64,000 nucleotides of DNA from Eunapius fragilis (GCA_963681505.1 OY811977.1:592001-656000); one strand, 5' to 3'. Shown: positions 25,501 through 41,244, counted from the first letter of the stretch. Notes: generated by a model not told the origin, from the sequence alone. Program-made: numbers and translations.

Positions 25501-28500
25501 ATGGAGCCAACGAGGAACCTGTTTTCTTATCTAATAAATGCCTCCTATTTATGCAGCATATTGGTTTGGCTGTACGATGCAAATAGATTAGTGGTTCCCT
25601 CCCATACATTTCTATGGGAGACAATTGGCTATGTTCTAACCACGGTGTTAATTTTACAAACTAGTGGAGTTGCGATATGTAATCATAGAACGAACGAGTA
25701 ACCTGTTTTCTTTCTCTAAATAATGCCTCCTATATATTCAGCATATTGGTTTGGCTGTACGATGCTAATAGATTAGTGGTTCCCTCCCATACATTTCTTT
25801 GGGAGAAAATTGGCTATGTTCCAACCAAGGTGTTAATTTTACAAACTAGTGGAGTCTGCTTTGATATGGGTTTACCAAGCGATTTAAAAGTAAGTTCCCA
25901 CCCATTCATTCCTATGGGAAACCACCAATACATCTGTATGGGAAATATTGACTATCTTAGCATCGAGGTGTTGATGTGACATGCAATATGAGCAAACCAC
26001 TGCACACTTGGAAGATAGCAGTAAGCACTCCTCAATCTCTTTTAAATGCCACCCCGAGCATACCTGCTTCGGTATGGGTTAACCAAGCGATTCAAAAGTA
26101 GGTTCCCACCCATACATTTCTATGGGAAATTTTTGACTATCTTAGCTTCGAGGTGTTGATGAGACATGTAATATGAGCAAACCACTACACACATGGAGGA
26201 TAGCAGTAACCACTCCTCTATCTGTTTTAAATGCCACCCCGAGCATACCTGCTTCGGTATGGGTTAATCAAGCGATTCAAAAGTAGGTTCCCACCCATAC
26301 ATTCCTTTGGGAAACCACCCATACATCTCTATGGGAAATATTGACTATCTTAGCATCGAGGTGTTGAAGAGACTTGCAATATGAGCAAACCACTGCACAC
26401 ATGAAAGATAGCAATAACCACTCCTCTATCTCTTTTTAATGCCACCCCGAGCATACTAGCTTTGGTATAGGTTGACGAAGCGATTCAAAAGTAGGTTCCC
26501 ACCCATACATTTCTATGGGAAATTTTTGACTATCTTAGCATCGAGGTGTTGATGAAACATGCAATATGAGCAAACCACTGCACACATGGAAGATAGCAGT
26601 AACCACTCCTCTATCTGTCTAAAATGCCACCCCGAGCAAACCTGCTTTGGTATGGGTTAACCAAGCGATTCAAAAGTAGGTTCCCACTCATACATTTCTG
26701 TGGGAAATTTTTGACGATCTTAGCATCGAGGTGTTGATGAGACATGCAATATGAGCAAACCACTGCACACATGGAAGATAGCAGTAACCACACCTCCATC
26801 TGTCTAAAATAACACCCTGAGCAAACCTGCTTCGGTATGGGTTAACCATGTGATTCAAAACTAGGTTCACACCCATACATTCCTTTTGGAAACCACCCAT
26901 ACATTTCTGTGGGAAATTTTTGACTATCTTAGCATCGAGTATTGATGAGACATGCAATATGAGCAAACCACTGCACACATGGAAGATAGCAGTAACCACT
27001 CCTCTATCTGTCTAAAATGCCACCCCGAGCAAACCTGCTTCGGTATGGGTTAACCAAGCGATTCAAAAGTAGGTTCCCACCCATACATTCCTATGGGAAA
27101 CCACCCCTACATCTCTATGGGAAATTTTTGACTATCTTAGCATGGAGGTGTTGATGAGACATGTAATATGAGCAAACCACTACACACATGGAAGATAGCA
27201 TTAACCACTCCTCTATCTGTTATAAATGCCACCCCGAGCATACCTGCTTTGGTATGGGTTAACTAAGCGATTCAAAAGTAGGTTCCCACCCATACATTTC
27301 TGTGGGAAATTTTTGACTATCTTAGCGTCGAGGTGTTGATGAGACTTGCAATATGAGCAAACCAATGCACACATGGAAAATAGCAGTAACCACTCCTCTA
27401 TCTGTTTTAAATGCCAACCCGAGCATACCTGCTTCGGAATGGGTTAATCAAGCGATTTGAAAGTAGGTTCCCACGAATACATTCCTACGGAATCCACCCA
27501 TACATCTCTATGGGAAATATTGACAATCTTAGCATCGAGGTGTTGATGAGACATGCAATATGAGCAAACCACTGCACACATGGAGGATAGCAGTAACCAC
27601 TCCTCTATCTGTTTTAAATGCCACCCCGAGCATACCTGCTTCGGTATGGGTTAATCAAGCGATTCAAACGTAGGTTCCCACCCATACATTCCTTTGGGAA
27701 TCCACCCATACATCTCTATGGGAAATATTGACTATCTTAGCATCGAGGTGTTGAAGAGACTTGCAATATGAGCAAACCACTGCACACATGAAAGATAGCA
27801 ATAACCACTCCTCTATCTCTTTTTAATGCCACCCCGAGCATACTAGCTTTGGTATGGGTTTACCAAGCGATTCAAAAGTAGGTTCCCACCCATACATTCT
27901 ATGGGAAATTTTTGACTATCTTAGCATCGAGGTGTTGATGAGACATGCAAAATGAGCAAACCACTGCACACATGAAAGATAGCAGTAACCACTCCTCTAT
28001 CACTTTTATTGCCACCCTGAGCATACCTGCTTTGGTATGGGTTAACCAAGCGATTCAAAAGTAGGTTCCCACCCATACATTCCTATGGGAAACCACCCCT
28101 ACATCTCTATGGGAAATTTTTGACTATCTTAGCATGGAGGTGTTGATGAGACATGTAATATGAGCAAACCACTACACACATGGAAGATAGCATTAACCAC
28201 TCGTCTATCTGTTATAAATGCCACCCCGAGCATATCTGCTTTGGAATGGGTTAACTAAGCGATTCAAAAGTAGGTTCCCACCCATTCATTTCTGTGGGAA
28301 ATTTTTGACTATCTTAGCATCGAGGTGTTGATGAGACTTGCAATATGAGCAAACCACTGCACACATGGAAAATAGCAGTAACCACTCCTCTATCTGTTTT
28401 AAATGCCACCCCGAGCATACCAGCTTCGGAATGGGTTAATCAAGCGATTTGAAAGTAGGTTCCCACCCATACATTCCTACGGAAACCACCCATACATCTC

Positions 28501-30472
28501 TATGGAAAATATTGACAATCTTAGCATCGAGGTGTTGATGAGACATGCAATATGAGCAAACCACTGCACACATGGAGGATAGCAGTAACCACTCCTCTAT
28601 CTGTTTTAAATGCCACCCCGAGCATACCTGCTTCGGTATGGGTTAATCAAGTGATTCAAAAGTAGGTTCCCACCCATACATTCCTTTGGGAATCCACCCA
28701 TACATCTCTATGGGAAATATTGACTATCTTAGCATCGAGGTGTTGAAGAGACTTGCAATATGAGCAAACCACTGCACACATGAAAGATAGCAGTAACCAC
28801 TCCTCTATCACTTTTTAATGCCACCCTGAGCATACCTGCTTTGGTATGGGTTAACCAAGCGATTCAAAAGTAGGTTCCCACCCATACATTCCTATGGGAA
28901 ACCACCCATACATCTCTATGGGAAATTTTTGACTATCTTTGCATCGAGGTGTTGATGAGACATGTAATATGAGCAAACCACTACACACATGGAAGATAGC
29001 AGTAACCACTCCTCTATCTGTTATAAATGCCACCCCGAACATACCTGCTTTGGTATGGGTTAACTAAGCGATTCAAAAGTAGGTTCCCACCCATACATTT
29101 CTGTGGGAAATTTTTGACTATCTTAGCATCGAGGTGTTGATGAGACTTGCAATATGAGCAAACCAATGCACACATGGAAAATAGCAGTAACCACTCCTCT
29201 ATCTGTTTTAAATGCCACCCCGAGCATACCTGCTTCGGAATGGGTTAATCAAGCGATTTGAAAGTAGGTTCCCACGAATACATTCCTACGGAAACCACCC
29301 ATACATCTCTATGGGAAATATTGACAATCTTAGCATCGAGGTGTGTATGAGACATGCAATATGAGCAAACCACTGCACACATGGAGGATAGCAGTAACCA
29401 CTCCTCTATCTGTTTTAAATGCCACCCCGAGCATACCTGCTTCGGTATGGGTTAATCAAGCGATTCAAAAGTAGGTTCCCACCCATACATTCCTTTGGGA
29501 ATCCACCCATACATCTCTATGGGAAATATTGACTATCTTAGCATCGAGGTGTTGAAGAGACTTGCAATATGAGCAAACCACTGCACACATGAAAGATAGC
29601 AATAACCACTCCTCTATCTCTTTTTAATGCCACCCCGAGCATACTAGCTTTGGTATGGGTTTACCAAGCGATTCAAAAGTAGGTTCCCACCCATACATTT
29701 CGATGGGAAATTTTTGACTATCTTAGCATCGAGGTGTTGATGAGACATGCAAAATGAGCAAACCACTGCACACATGAAAGATAGCAGTAACCACTCCTCT
29801 ATCACTTTTATTGCCACCCTGAGCATACCTGCTTTGGTATGGGTTAACCAAGCGATTTAAAAGTAGGTTCCCACCCATACATTCCTACGGAAACCACCCA
29901 TACATCTCTATTGGAAATATTGACAATCTTAGCATCGAGGTGTTGATGAGACATGCAATATGAGCAAACCACTGCACACATGGAGGATAGCAGTAACCAC
30001 TCCTCTATCTGTTTTAAATGCCACCCCGAGCATACCTGCTTCGGTATGGGTTAATCAAGCGATTCAAAAGTAGGTTCCCACCCATACATTCCTTTGGGAA
30101 ACCACCCATACATCTCTATGGGAAATATTGACTATCTTAGCATCGAGGTGTTGAAGAGACTTGCAATATGATCAAACCACTGCACACATGAAAGATAGCA
30201 ATAACCACTCCTCTATCTCTTTTTAATGCCACCCCGAGCATACTAGCTTTGGTATGGGTTTACCAAGCGATTCAAAAGTAGGTTCCCACCCATACATTTC
30301 TATGGGAAATTTTTGACTATCTTAGCATCGAGGTGTTGATGAGACATGCAAAATGAGCAAACCACTGCACACATGAAAGATAGCAGTAGCCACTCCTCTA
30401 TCACTTTTATTGCCACCCTGAGCATACCTGCTTTGGTATGGGTTAACCAAGCGATTTAAAAGTAGGTTCCCA

Positions 30473-33400
30473 CCCATATATTCCTACGGAAACCACCCAT
30501 ACATCTCTATTGGAAATATTGACAATCTTAGCATCGAGGTGTTGATGAGACATGCAATATGAGCAAACCACTGCACACATGGAGGATAGCAGTAACCACT
30601 CCTCTATCTGTTTTAAATGCCACCCCGAGCATACCTGCTTCGGTATGGGTTAATCAAGCGATTCAAAAGTAGGTTCCCACCCATACATTCCTTTGGGAAA
30701 CCACCCATACATCTCTATGGGAAATATTGACTATCTTAGCATCGAGGTGTTGAAGAGACTTGCAATATGATCAAACCACTGCACACATGAAAGATAGCAA
30801 TAACCACTCCTCTATCTCTTTTTAATGCCACCCCGAGCATACTAGCTTTGGTATGGGTTTACCAAGCGATTCAAAAGTAGGTTCCCACCCATACATTTCT
30901 ATGGGAAATTTTTGACTATCTTAGCATCGAGGTGTTGATGAGACATGCAAAATGAGCAAACCACTGCACACATGAAAGATAGCAGTAGCCACTCCTCTAT
31001 CACTTTTTAATGCCACCCTGAGCATACCTGCTTTGGTATGGGTTAACCAAGCGATTCAAAAGTAGGTTCCCACCCATACATTCCTATGGGAAACCACCCA
31101 TACATCTCTATGGGAAATATTGACTATCTTAGCATCAAGGTGTTGATGAGACTTGCAATATGAGCAAACCACTGCATACATGGAGGATAGCAGTAACCAC
31201 TCCTCTATCTGTTTTAAATGCCACCCCGAGCATACTTGCTGTGGTATGGGTTAACCAAGCGATTCAAAAGTAGGTTCCCACCCATACATTTCTGTGGGAA
31301 ATTTTTGACTATCTTAGCATCGAGGTGTTGATGAAACATGCAATATGAGCAAACCACTGCACACATGAATGATAGCAGTAACCACTCCTCTATCACTTTT
31401 TAATGCCACCCTGAGCATACCTGCTTTGGTATGGGTTAACCAAGCGATTCAAAAGTAGGTTCCCACCCATACATTCCTATCGGAAACCACCCATACATCT
31501 CTATGGGAAATATTGACTATCTTAGCATCGAGGTGTTGATGAGACTTGCAATATGAGCAAACCACTGCATACATGGAGGATAGCAGTAACCACTCCTCTA
31601 TCTGTTTTAATTGCCACCCCGAGCATACTAGCTTTGGTATGGGTTAACCAAGCGATTCAAAAGTAGGTTCCCACCCATACATTTCTGTGGGAAATTTTTG
31701 ACTATCTTAGCATCGAGGTGTTGATGAAACATGCAATATGAGCAAACCACTGCACACATGGAAGATAGCAGTAACCACTCCTCTATCTGTCTAAAATGCC
31801 ACCCCGAGCAAACCTGCTTCGGTATGGGTTAACCAAGCGATTCAAAAGTAGGTTCCTACTCATACATTTCTGTGGGAAATTTTTGACTGTCTTAGCATCG
31901 AGGTGTTGATGAGGCATGCAATATGAGCAAACCACTGCACACATGGAAGATAGCAGTAACCACACCTCCATCTGTCTAAAATGACACCCTGAGCAAACCT
32001 GCTTCGGTATGGGTTAACCAAGCGATTCAAAACTAGGTTCACACCCATACATTCCTTTTGGAAACCACCCATACATTTCTGTGGGAAATTTTTGACTATC
32101 TTAGCATCGAGTGTTGATGAGACATGCAATATGAGCAAACCACTGCACACATGGAAGATAGCAGTAACCACTCCTCTATCTGTCTAAAATGCCACCCCGA
32201 GCAAACCTGCTTCGGTATGGGTTAACCAAGCGATTCAAAAGTAGGTTCCCACCCATACATTCCTATGGGAAACCACCCCTACATCTCTATGGGAAATTTT
32301 TGACTATCTTAGCATGGAGGTGTTGATGAGACATGTAATATGAGCAAACCACTACACACATGGAAGATAGCATTAACCACTCGTCTATCTGTTATAAATG
32401 CCACCCCGAGCATATCTGCTTTGGAATGGGTTAACTAAGCGATTCAAAAGTAGGTTCCCACCCATTCATTTCTGTGGGAAATTTTTGACTATCTTAGCAT
32501 CGAGGTGTTGATGAGACTTGCAATATGAGCAAACCACTGCACACATGGAAAATAGCAGTAACCACTCCTCTATCTGTTTTAAATGCCACCCCGAGCATAC
32601 CAGCTTCGGAATGGGTTAATCAAGCGATTTGAAAGTAGGTTCCCACCCATACATTCCTACGGAAACCACCCATACATCTCTATGGAAAATATTGACAATC
32701 TTAGCATCGAGGTGTTGATGAGACATGCAATATGAGCAAACCACTGCACACATGGAGGATAGCAGTAACCACTCCTCTATCTGTTTTAAATGCCACCCCG
32801 AGCATACCTGCTTCGGTATGGGTTAATCAAGTGATTCAAAAGTAGGTTCCCACCCATACATTCCTTTGGGAATCCACCCATACATCTCTATGGGAAATAT
32901 TGACTATCTTAGCATCGAGGTGTTGAAGAGACTTGCAATATGAGCAAACCACTGCACACATGAAAGATAGCAGTAACCACTCCTCTATCACTTTTTAATG
33001 CCACCCTGAGCATACCTGCTTTGGTATGGGTTAACCAAGCGATTCAAAAGTAGGTTCCCACCCATACATTCCTATGGGAAACCACCCATACATCTCTATG
33101 GGAAATTTTTGACTATCTTTGCATCGAGGTGTTGATGAGACATGCAATAGAAGCAAACCACTGCACACATGGAAGATAGCAGTAACCATTCCTCTATCTG
33201 TTTTAAATGCCACCCCGAGCATACCGGCTTCGGAATGGGTTAATCAAGCGATTTAAAAGTAAGTTCCCACCCATACATTCCTATGGAAACCACCCATACT
33301 TCTCTATGGGAAATATTGACTATCTTAGCATCGAGGTGTTGATGAGACTTGCAATATGAGCAAACCACTGCATACATGGAGGATAGCAGTAACCACTCCT

Positions 33401-36400
33401 TTATCTGTTTTAAAAGCCACTCCGAGCATACCTGCTTTGGTATGGGTTAATCAAGCGATTTAAAAGTAGGTTCCCACCCATACATTCCTTTGGGAAACCA
33501 CCCATACATCTCTATGGGAAATATTGACTATCTTAGCATCGAGGTGTTGAAGAGACATGCAATATGAGCAAACCACTGCACACATGAAAGATAGCAGTAA
33601 CCACTCCTCTATCACTTTTTAATGCCACCCCGAGCATACCTGCTTCGGAATGGGTTAATCAAGCGATTTAAAAGTAGGTTCCCACCCATACATTCCTATG
33701 GGAAACCACCCATACATCTCTATTGGAAATGTTGACTATCTTAGCATCGAGGTGTTGATGAGACATGCAATATGAGCAAACCACTGCACACATGAAAGAT
33801 AGCAGTAACCGCTCCTCTATCACTTTTTAATGCCACCCTGAGCATACCTGCTATGGTATGGGTTTACCAAGCGATTCAAAAGTAGGTTCCCACCCATACA
33901 TTTCTATGGGAAATTTTTGACTCTCTTTGCATCGAGGTGTTGATGAGACATGTAATATGAGCAAACCACTACACATATGGAAGATAGCAGTAACCACTCC
34001 TCCATCTGTTTTAAATGCCACCCCGAGCATACCTGCTTTGGTATGGGTTAACTAAGCGATTCAAAAGTAGGTTCCCACCCATACATTTCTATGGGAAATT
34101 TTTGACTCTCTTAGCATCGAGGTGTTGATGAGACATGTAATATGAGCAAACCACTACACACATGGAGGATAGCAGTAACCACTCCTCTATCTGTTTTAAA
34201 TGCCACCCCGAGCATACCTGCTTCGGTATGGGTTAATCAAGCGATTCAAAAGTAGGTTCCCACCCATACATTCCTTTGGGAAACCACCCATACATCTCTA
34301 TGGGAAATATTGACTGTCTTAGCATCGAGGTGTTGAAGAGACTTGCAATATGAGCAAACCACTGCACACATGAAAGATAGCAATAACCACTCCTCTATCT
34401 CTTTTTAATGCCACCCCGAGCATACTAGCTTTGGTATAGGTTTACGAAGCGATTCAAAAGTAGGTTCCCACCCATACATTTCTATGGGAAATTTTTGACT
34501 ATCTTAGCATCGAGGTGTTGATGAAACATGCAATATGAGCAAACCACTGCACACATGGAAGATAGCAGTAACCACTCCTCTATCTGTCTAAAATGCCACC
34601 CCGAGCAAACCTGCTTCGGTATGGGTTAACCAAGCGATTCAAAAGTAGGTTCCCACTCATACATTTCTGTGGGAAATTTTTGACGATCTTAGCATCGAGG
34701 TGTTGATGAGACATGCAATATGAGCAAACCACTGCACACATGGAAGATAGCAGTAACCACACCTCCATCTGTCTAAAATAACACCCTGAGCAAACCTGCT
34801 TCGGTATGGGTTAACCAAGCGATTCAAAACTAGGTTCACACCCATACATTCCTTTTGCAAACCACCCATACATTTCTGTGGGAAATTTTTGACTATCTTA
34901 GCATCGAGTATTGATGAGACATGCAATATGAGCAAACCACTGCACACATGGAAGATAGCAGTAACCACTCCTCTATCTGTCTAAAATGCCACCCCGAGCA
35001 AACCTGCTTCGGTATGGGTTAACCAAGCGATTCAAAAGTAGGTTCCCACCCATACATTCCTATGGGAAACCACCCCTACATCTCTATGGGAAATTTTTGA
35101 CTATCTTAGCATGGAGGTGTTGATGAGACATGTAATATGAGCAAACCACTACACACATGGAAGATAGCATTAACCACTCCTCTATCTGTTATAAATGCCA
35201 CCCCGAGCGTACCTTCTTTGGTATGGGTTAACTAAGCGATTCAAAAGTAGGTTCCCACCCATACATTTCTGTGGGAAATTTTTGACTATCTTAGCATCGA
35301 GGTGTTGATGAGACTTGCAATATGAGCAAACCAATGCACACATGGAAAATAGCAGTAACCACTCCTCTATCTGTTTTAAATGCCACCCCGAGCATACCTG
35401 CTTCGGAATGGGTTAATCAAGCGATTTGAAAGTAGGTTCCCACGAATACATTCCTACGGAAACCACCCATACATCTCTATGGGAAATATTGACAATCTTA
35501 GCATCGAGGTGTGTATGAGACATGCAATATGAGCAAACCACTGCACACATGGAGGATAGCAGTAACCACTCCTCTATCTGTTTTAAATGCCACCCCGAGC
35601 ATACCTGCTTCGGTATGGGTTAATCAAGCGATTCAAAAGTAGGTTCCCACCCATACATTCCTTTGGGAATCCACCCATACATCTCTATGGGAAATATTGA
35701 CTATCTTAGCATCGAGGTGTTGAAGAGACTTGCAATATGAGCAAACCACTGCACACATGAAAGATAGCAATAACCACTCCTCTATCTCTTTTTAATGCCA
35801 CCCCGAGCATACTAGCTTTGGTATGGGTTTACCAAGCGATTCAAAAGTAGGTTCCCACCCATACATTTTGATGGGAAATTTTTGACTATCTTAGCATCGA
35901 GGTGTTGATGAGACATGCAAAATGAGCAAACCACTGCACACATGAAAGATAGCAGTAACCACTCCTCTATCACTTTTATTGCCACCCTGAGCATACCTGC
36001 TTTGGTATGGGTTAACCAAGCGATTTAAAAGTAGGTTCCCACCCATACATTCCTACGGAAACCACCCATACATCTCTATTGGAAATATTGACAATCTTAG
36101 CATCGAGGTGTTGATGAGACATGCAATATGAGCAAACCACTGCACACATGGAGGATAGCAGTAACCACTCCTCTATCTGTTTTAAATGCCACCCCGAGCA
36201 TACCTGCTTCGGTATGGGTTAATCAAGCGATTCAAAAGTAGGTTCCCACCCATACATTCCTTTGGGAAACCACCCATACATCTCTATGGGAAATATTGAC
36301 TATCTTAGCATCGAGGTGTTGAAGAGACTTGCAATATGATCAAACCACTGCACACATGAAAGATAGCAATAACCATTCCTCTATCTCTTTTTAATGCCAC

Positions 36401-39400
36401 CCCGAGCATACTAGCTTTGGTATGGGTTTACCAAGCGATTCAAAAGTAGGTTCCCACCCATACATTTCTATGGGAAATTTTTGACTATCTTAGCATCGAG
36501 GTGTTGATGAGACATGCAAAATGAGCAAACCACTGCACACATGAAAGATAGCAGTAGCCACTCCTCTATCACTTTTTAATGCCACCCTGAGCATACCTGC
36601 TTTGGTATGGGTTAACCAAGCGATTCAAAAGTAGGTTCCCACCCATACATTCCTATGGGAAACCACCCATACATCTCTATGGGAAATATTGACTATCTTA
36701 GCATCAAGGTGTTGATGAGACTTGCAATATGAGCAAACCACTGCATACATGGAGGATAGCAGCAACCACTCCTCTATCTGTTTTAAATGCCACCCCGAGC
36801 ATACTTGCTTTGGTATGGGTTAACCAAGCGATTCAAAAGTAGGTTCCCACCCATACATTTCTGTGGGAAATTTTTGACTATCTTAGCATCGAGGTGTTGA
36901 TGAAACATGCAATATGAGCAAACCACTGCACACATGAAAGATAGCAGTAACCACTCCTCTATCACTTTTTAATGCCACCCTGAGCATACCTGCTTTGGTA
37001 TGGGTTAACCAAGCGATTCAAAAGTAGGTTCCCACCCATACATTCCTATCGGAAACCACCCATACATCTCTATGGGAAATATTGACTATCTTAGCATCGA
37101 GGTGTTGATGAGACTTGCAATATGAGCAAACCACTGCATACATGGAGGATAGCAGTAACCACTCCTCTATCTGTTTTAATTGCCACCCCGAGCATACTAG
37201 CTTTGGTATGGGTTAACCAAGCGATTCAAAAGTAGGTTCCCACCCATACATTTCTGTGGGAAATTTTTGACTATCTTAGCATCGAGGTGTTGATGAAACA
37301 TGCAATATGAGCAAACCACTGCACACATGGAAGATAGCAGTAACCACTCCTCTATCTGTCTAAAATGCCACCCCGAGCAAACCTGCTTCGGTATGGGTTA
37401 ACCAAGCGATTCAAAAGTAGGTTCCTACTCATACATTTCTGTGGGAAATTTTTGACTGTCTTAGCATCGAGGTGTTGATGAGGCATGCAATATGAGCAAA
37501 CCACTGCACACATGGAAGATAGCAGTAACCACACCTCCATCTGTCTAAAATGACACCCTGAGCAAACCTGCTTCGGTATGGGTTAACCAAGCGATTCAAA
37601 ACTAGGTTCACACCCATACATTCCTTTTGGAAACCACCCATACATTTCTGTGGGAAATTTTTGACTATCTTAGCATCGAGTGTTGATGAGACATGCAATA
37701 TGAGCAAACCACTGCACACATGGAAGATAGCAGTAACCACTCCTCTATCTGTCTAAAATGCCACCCCGAGCAAACCTGCTTCGGTATGGGTTAACCAAGC
37801 GATTCAAAAGTAGGTTCCCACCCATACATTCCTATGGGAAACCACCCCTACATCTCTATGGGAAATTTTTGACTATCTTAGCATGGAGGTGTTGATGAGA
37901 CATGTAATATGAGCAAACCACTACACACATGGAAGATAGCATTAACCACTCGTCTATCTGTTATAAATGCCACCCCGAGCATATCTGCTTTGGAATGGGT
38001 TAACTAAGCGATTCAAAAGTAGGTTCCCACCCATTCATTTCTGTGGGAAATTTTTGACTATCTTAGCATCGAGGTGTTGATGAGACTTGCAATATGAGCA
38101 AACCACTGCACACATGGAAAATAGCAGTAACCACTCCTCTATCTGTTTTAAATGCCACCCCGAGCATACCAGCTTCGGAATGGGTTAATCAAGCGATTTG
38201 AAAGTAGGTTCCCACCCATACATTCCTACGGAAACCACCCATACATCTCTATGGAAAATATTGACAATCTTAGCATCGAGGTGTTGATGAGACATGCAAT
38301 ATGAGCAAACCACTGCACACATGGAGGATAGCAGTAACCACTCCTCTATCTGTTTTAAATGCCACCCCGAGCATACCTGCTTCGGTATGGGTTAATCAAG
38401 TGATTCAAAAGTAGGTTCCCACCCATACATTCCTTTGGGAATCCACCCATACATCTCTATGGGAAATATTGACTATCTTAGCATCGAGGTGTTGAAGAGA
38501 CTTGCAATATGAGCAAACCACTGCACACATGAAAGATAGCAGTAACCACTCCTCTATCACTTTTTAATGCCACCCTGAGCATACCTGCTTTGGTATGGGT
38601 TAACCAAGCGATTCAAAAGTAGGTTCCCACCCATACATTCCTATGGGAAACCACCCATACATCTCTATGGGAAATTTTTGACTATCTTTGCATCGAGGTG
38701 TTGATGAGACATGTAATATGAGCAAACCACTACACACATGGAAGATAGCAGTAACCACTCCTCTATCTGTTATAAATGCCACCCCGAACATACCTGCTTT
38801 GGTATGGGTTAACTAAGCGATTCAAAAGTAGGTTCCCACCCATACATTTCTGTGGGAAATTTTTGACTATCTTAGCATCGAGGTGTTGATGAGACTTGCA
38901 ATATGAGCAAACCACTGCACACATGGAAAATAGCAGTAACCACTCCTCTATCTGTTTTAAATGCCACCCCGAGCATACCGGCTTCGGAATGGGTTAATCA
39001 AGCGATTTAAAAGTAAGTTCCCACCCATACATTCCTATGGAAACCACCCATACTTCTCTATGGGAAATATTGACTATCTTAGCATCGAGGTGTTGATGAG
39101 ACTTGCAATATGAGCAAACCACTGCATACATGGAGGATAGCAGTAACCACTCCTTTATCTGTTTTAAAAGCCACTCCGAGCATACCTGCTTTGGTATGGG
39201 TTAATCAAGCGATTTAAAAGTAGGTTCCCACCCATACATTCCTTTGGGAAACCACCCATACATCTCTATGGGAAATATTGACTATCTTAGCATCGAGGTG
39301 TTGAAGAGACATGCAATATGAGCAAACCACTGCACACATGAAAGATAGCAGTAACCACTCCTCTATCACTTTTTAATGCCACCCCGAGCATACCTGCTTC

Positions 39401-39750
39401 GGAATGGGTTAATCAAGCGATTTAAAAGTAGGTTCCCACCCATACATTCCTATGGGAAACCACCCATACATCTCTATTGGAAATGTTGACTATCTTAGCA
39501 TCGAGGTGTTGATGAGACATGCAATATGAGCAAACCACTGCACACATGAAAGATAGCAGTAACCGCTCCTCTATCACTTTTTAATGCCACCCTGAGCATA
39601 CCTGCTATGGTATGGGTTTACCAAGCGATTCAAAAGTAGGTTCCCACCCATGCATTTCTATGGGAAATTTTTGACTCTCTTTGCATCGAGGTGTTGATGA
39701 GACATGTAATATGAGCAAACCACTACACATATGGAAGATAGCAGTAACCA
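30473..39750 (+). repeat. Large segmental duplication in satellite 3 (offset 5569, then 5754 bp)
   Basis: The stretch from about 30.47 to 33.1 kb recurs 5569 bp downstream, at about 36.04-38.7 kb, with the same variant order (for example GAGGCATGCAATATG at 31911 and 37480, and the single-base-short GCATCGAGTGTTG). Beyond that, sequence near 33.2-33.95 kb matches 38.97-39.75 kb at offset 5754. The 185-bp difference is one extra monomer at about 38.8-38.98 kb, visible as an intervening CACCCCGAACATACC unit. Confidence 0.75.
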
Positions 39751-41244
39751 CTCCTCCATCTGTTTTAAATGCCACCCCGAGCATACCTGCTTCGGACTGG
39801 GTTAATCAAGCGATTTAAAAGTAGGTTCCCACCCATACATTCCTACGGAAACCACCCATACATCTCTATTGGAAATATTGACAATCTTAGCATCGAGGTG
39901 TTGATGAGACATGCAATATGAGCAAACCACTGCACACATGGAGGATAGCAGTAACCACTCCTCTATCTGTTTTAAATGCCACCCCGAGCATACCTGCTTC
40001 GGTATGGGTTAATCAAGCGATTCAAAAGTAGGTTCCCACCCATACATTCCTATGGGAAACCACCCATACATCTCTATGGGAAATATTGACTATGTTAGCA
40101 TCGAGGTGTTGAAGAGACTTGCAATATGAGCAAACCACTGCAACATCAAAGATAGCAATAACCACTCCTCTATCTCTTTTTAATGCCACCCCGAGCATAC
40201 CTGCTTCGGTATGGGTTAATCAAGCGATTCAAAAGTAGGTTCCCACCCATACATTCCTATGGGAAACCACCCATACATCTCTATGGGAAATATTGACTAT
40301 CTTAGCATCGAGGTGTTGATGAGACTTGCAATATGAGCAAACCACTGCACACATGGAGGATAGCAGTAACCACTCCTCTATCTGTTTTAAATGCCACCCC
40401 GAGCATACCTGCTTCGGTATGGGTTAATCAAGCGATTCAAAAGTAGGTTCCCACCCATACATTCCTTTGGGAAACCACCCATACATCTCTATGGGAAATA
40501 TTGACTATCTTAGCATCGAGGTGTTGATGAGACTTGCAATATGAGCAAACCACTGCACACATAAAAGATAGCAATAACCACTCCTCTATCTCTTTTTAAT
40601 GCCACCCCGAGCATACTAGCTTTGGTATGGGTTTACCAAGCGATTCAAAAGTAGGTTCCCACCCATACATTTCTATGGGAAATTTTTGACTATCTTAGCA
40701 TCGAGGTGTTGATGAGACATGCAAAATGAGCAAACCACTGCACACATGAAAGATAGCAGTAACCACTCCTCTATCACTTTTTAATGCCACCCCGAGCATA
40801 CTAGCTTTGGTATGGGTTTACCAAGCGATTCAAAAGTAGGTTCCCACCCATACATTTCTGTGGGAAACCACCCATACATCTCTATGGGAAATGTTGACTA
40901 TCTTAGCATCGAGGTGTTGATGAGACATGCAATATGAGCAAACCACTGCACACATGAAAGATAGCAGTAACCGCTCTTCTATCACTTTTTAATGCCACCC
41001 TGAGCATACCTGCTTTGGTATGGGTTTACCATGCGATTCAAAAGTAGGTTCCCACCCATACATTTCTATGGGAAATTTTTGACTCTCTTTGCATCGAGGT
41101 GTTGATGAGACATGTAATATGAGCAAACCACTACACATATGGAAGATAGCAGTAACCACTCCTCCATCGGTTTTAAATGCCACCCCGAGCATACCTGCTT
41201 CGGACTGGGTTAATCAAGCGATTTAAAAGTAGGTTCCCACCCAT

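Larger units (their letters stand above)
13821..25855 (+). repeat. Satellite 2: 185-bp monomer array
   Basis: About 65 head-to-tail monomers. The marker TGTTAATTTAACAAACTAG recurs at 14001, 14186, 14556, 14741 and 14926 (variant TTTTAATTTAAC at 14371), exactly 185 bp apart. Each monomer also carries CATGGAACGAACGAGTAACC, TTTCTCTAAATAATGCCTCC, a TTTGGCTGTACGATGC segment (variant TACCATTC) and the dyad CTCCCATA-CATTTC-TATGGGAG. The left edge at 13821 is a blunt switch from satellite 1 after CCAAGTGGTTC. The right edge near 25855 switches out of register into satellite 3. Short open frames inside (for example 18838-19047) are chance readings of one monomer. No gene or transposon was seen inside. 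Confidence 0.95.

Noticed and set aside
26688..26999. Repeated 103-codon minus-strand frames with Cys-rich, membrane-like peptides in satellite 3
   Set aside because: Copies recur wherever the same monomer variants do and span monomer borders without any gene structure. They are translations of satellite.
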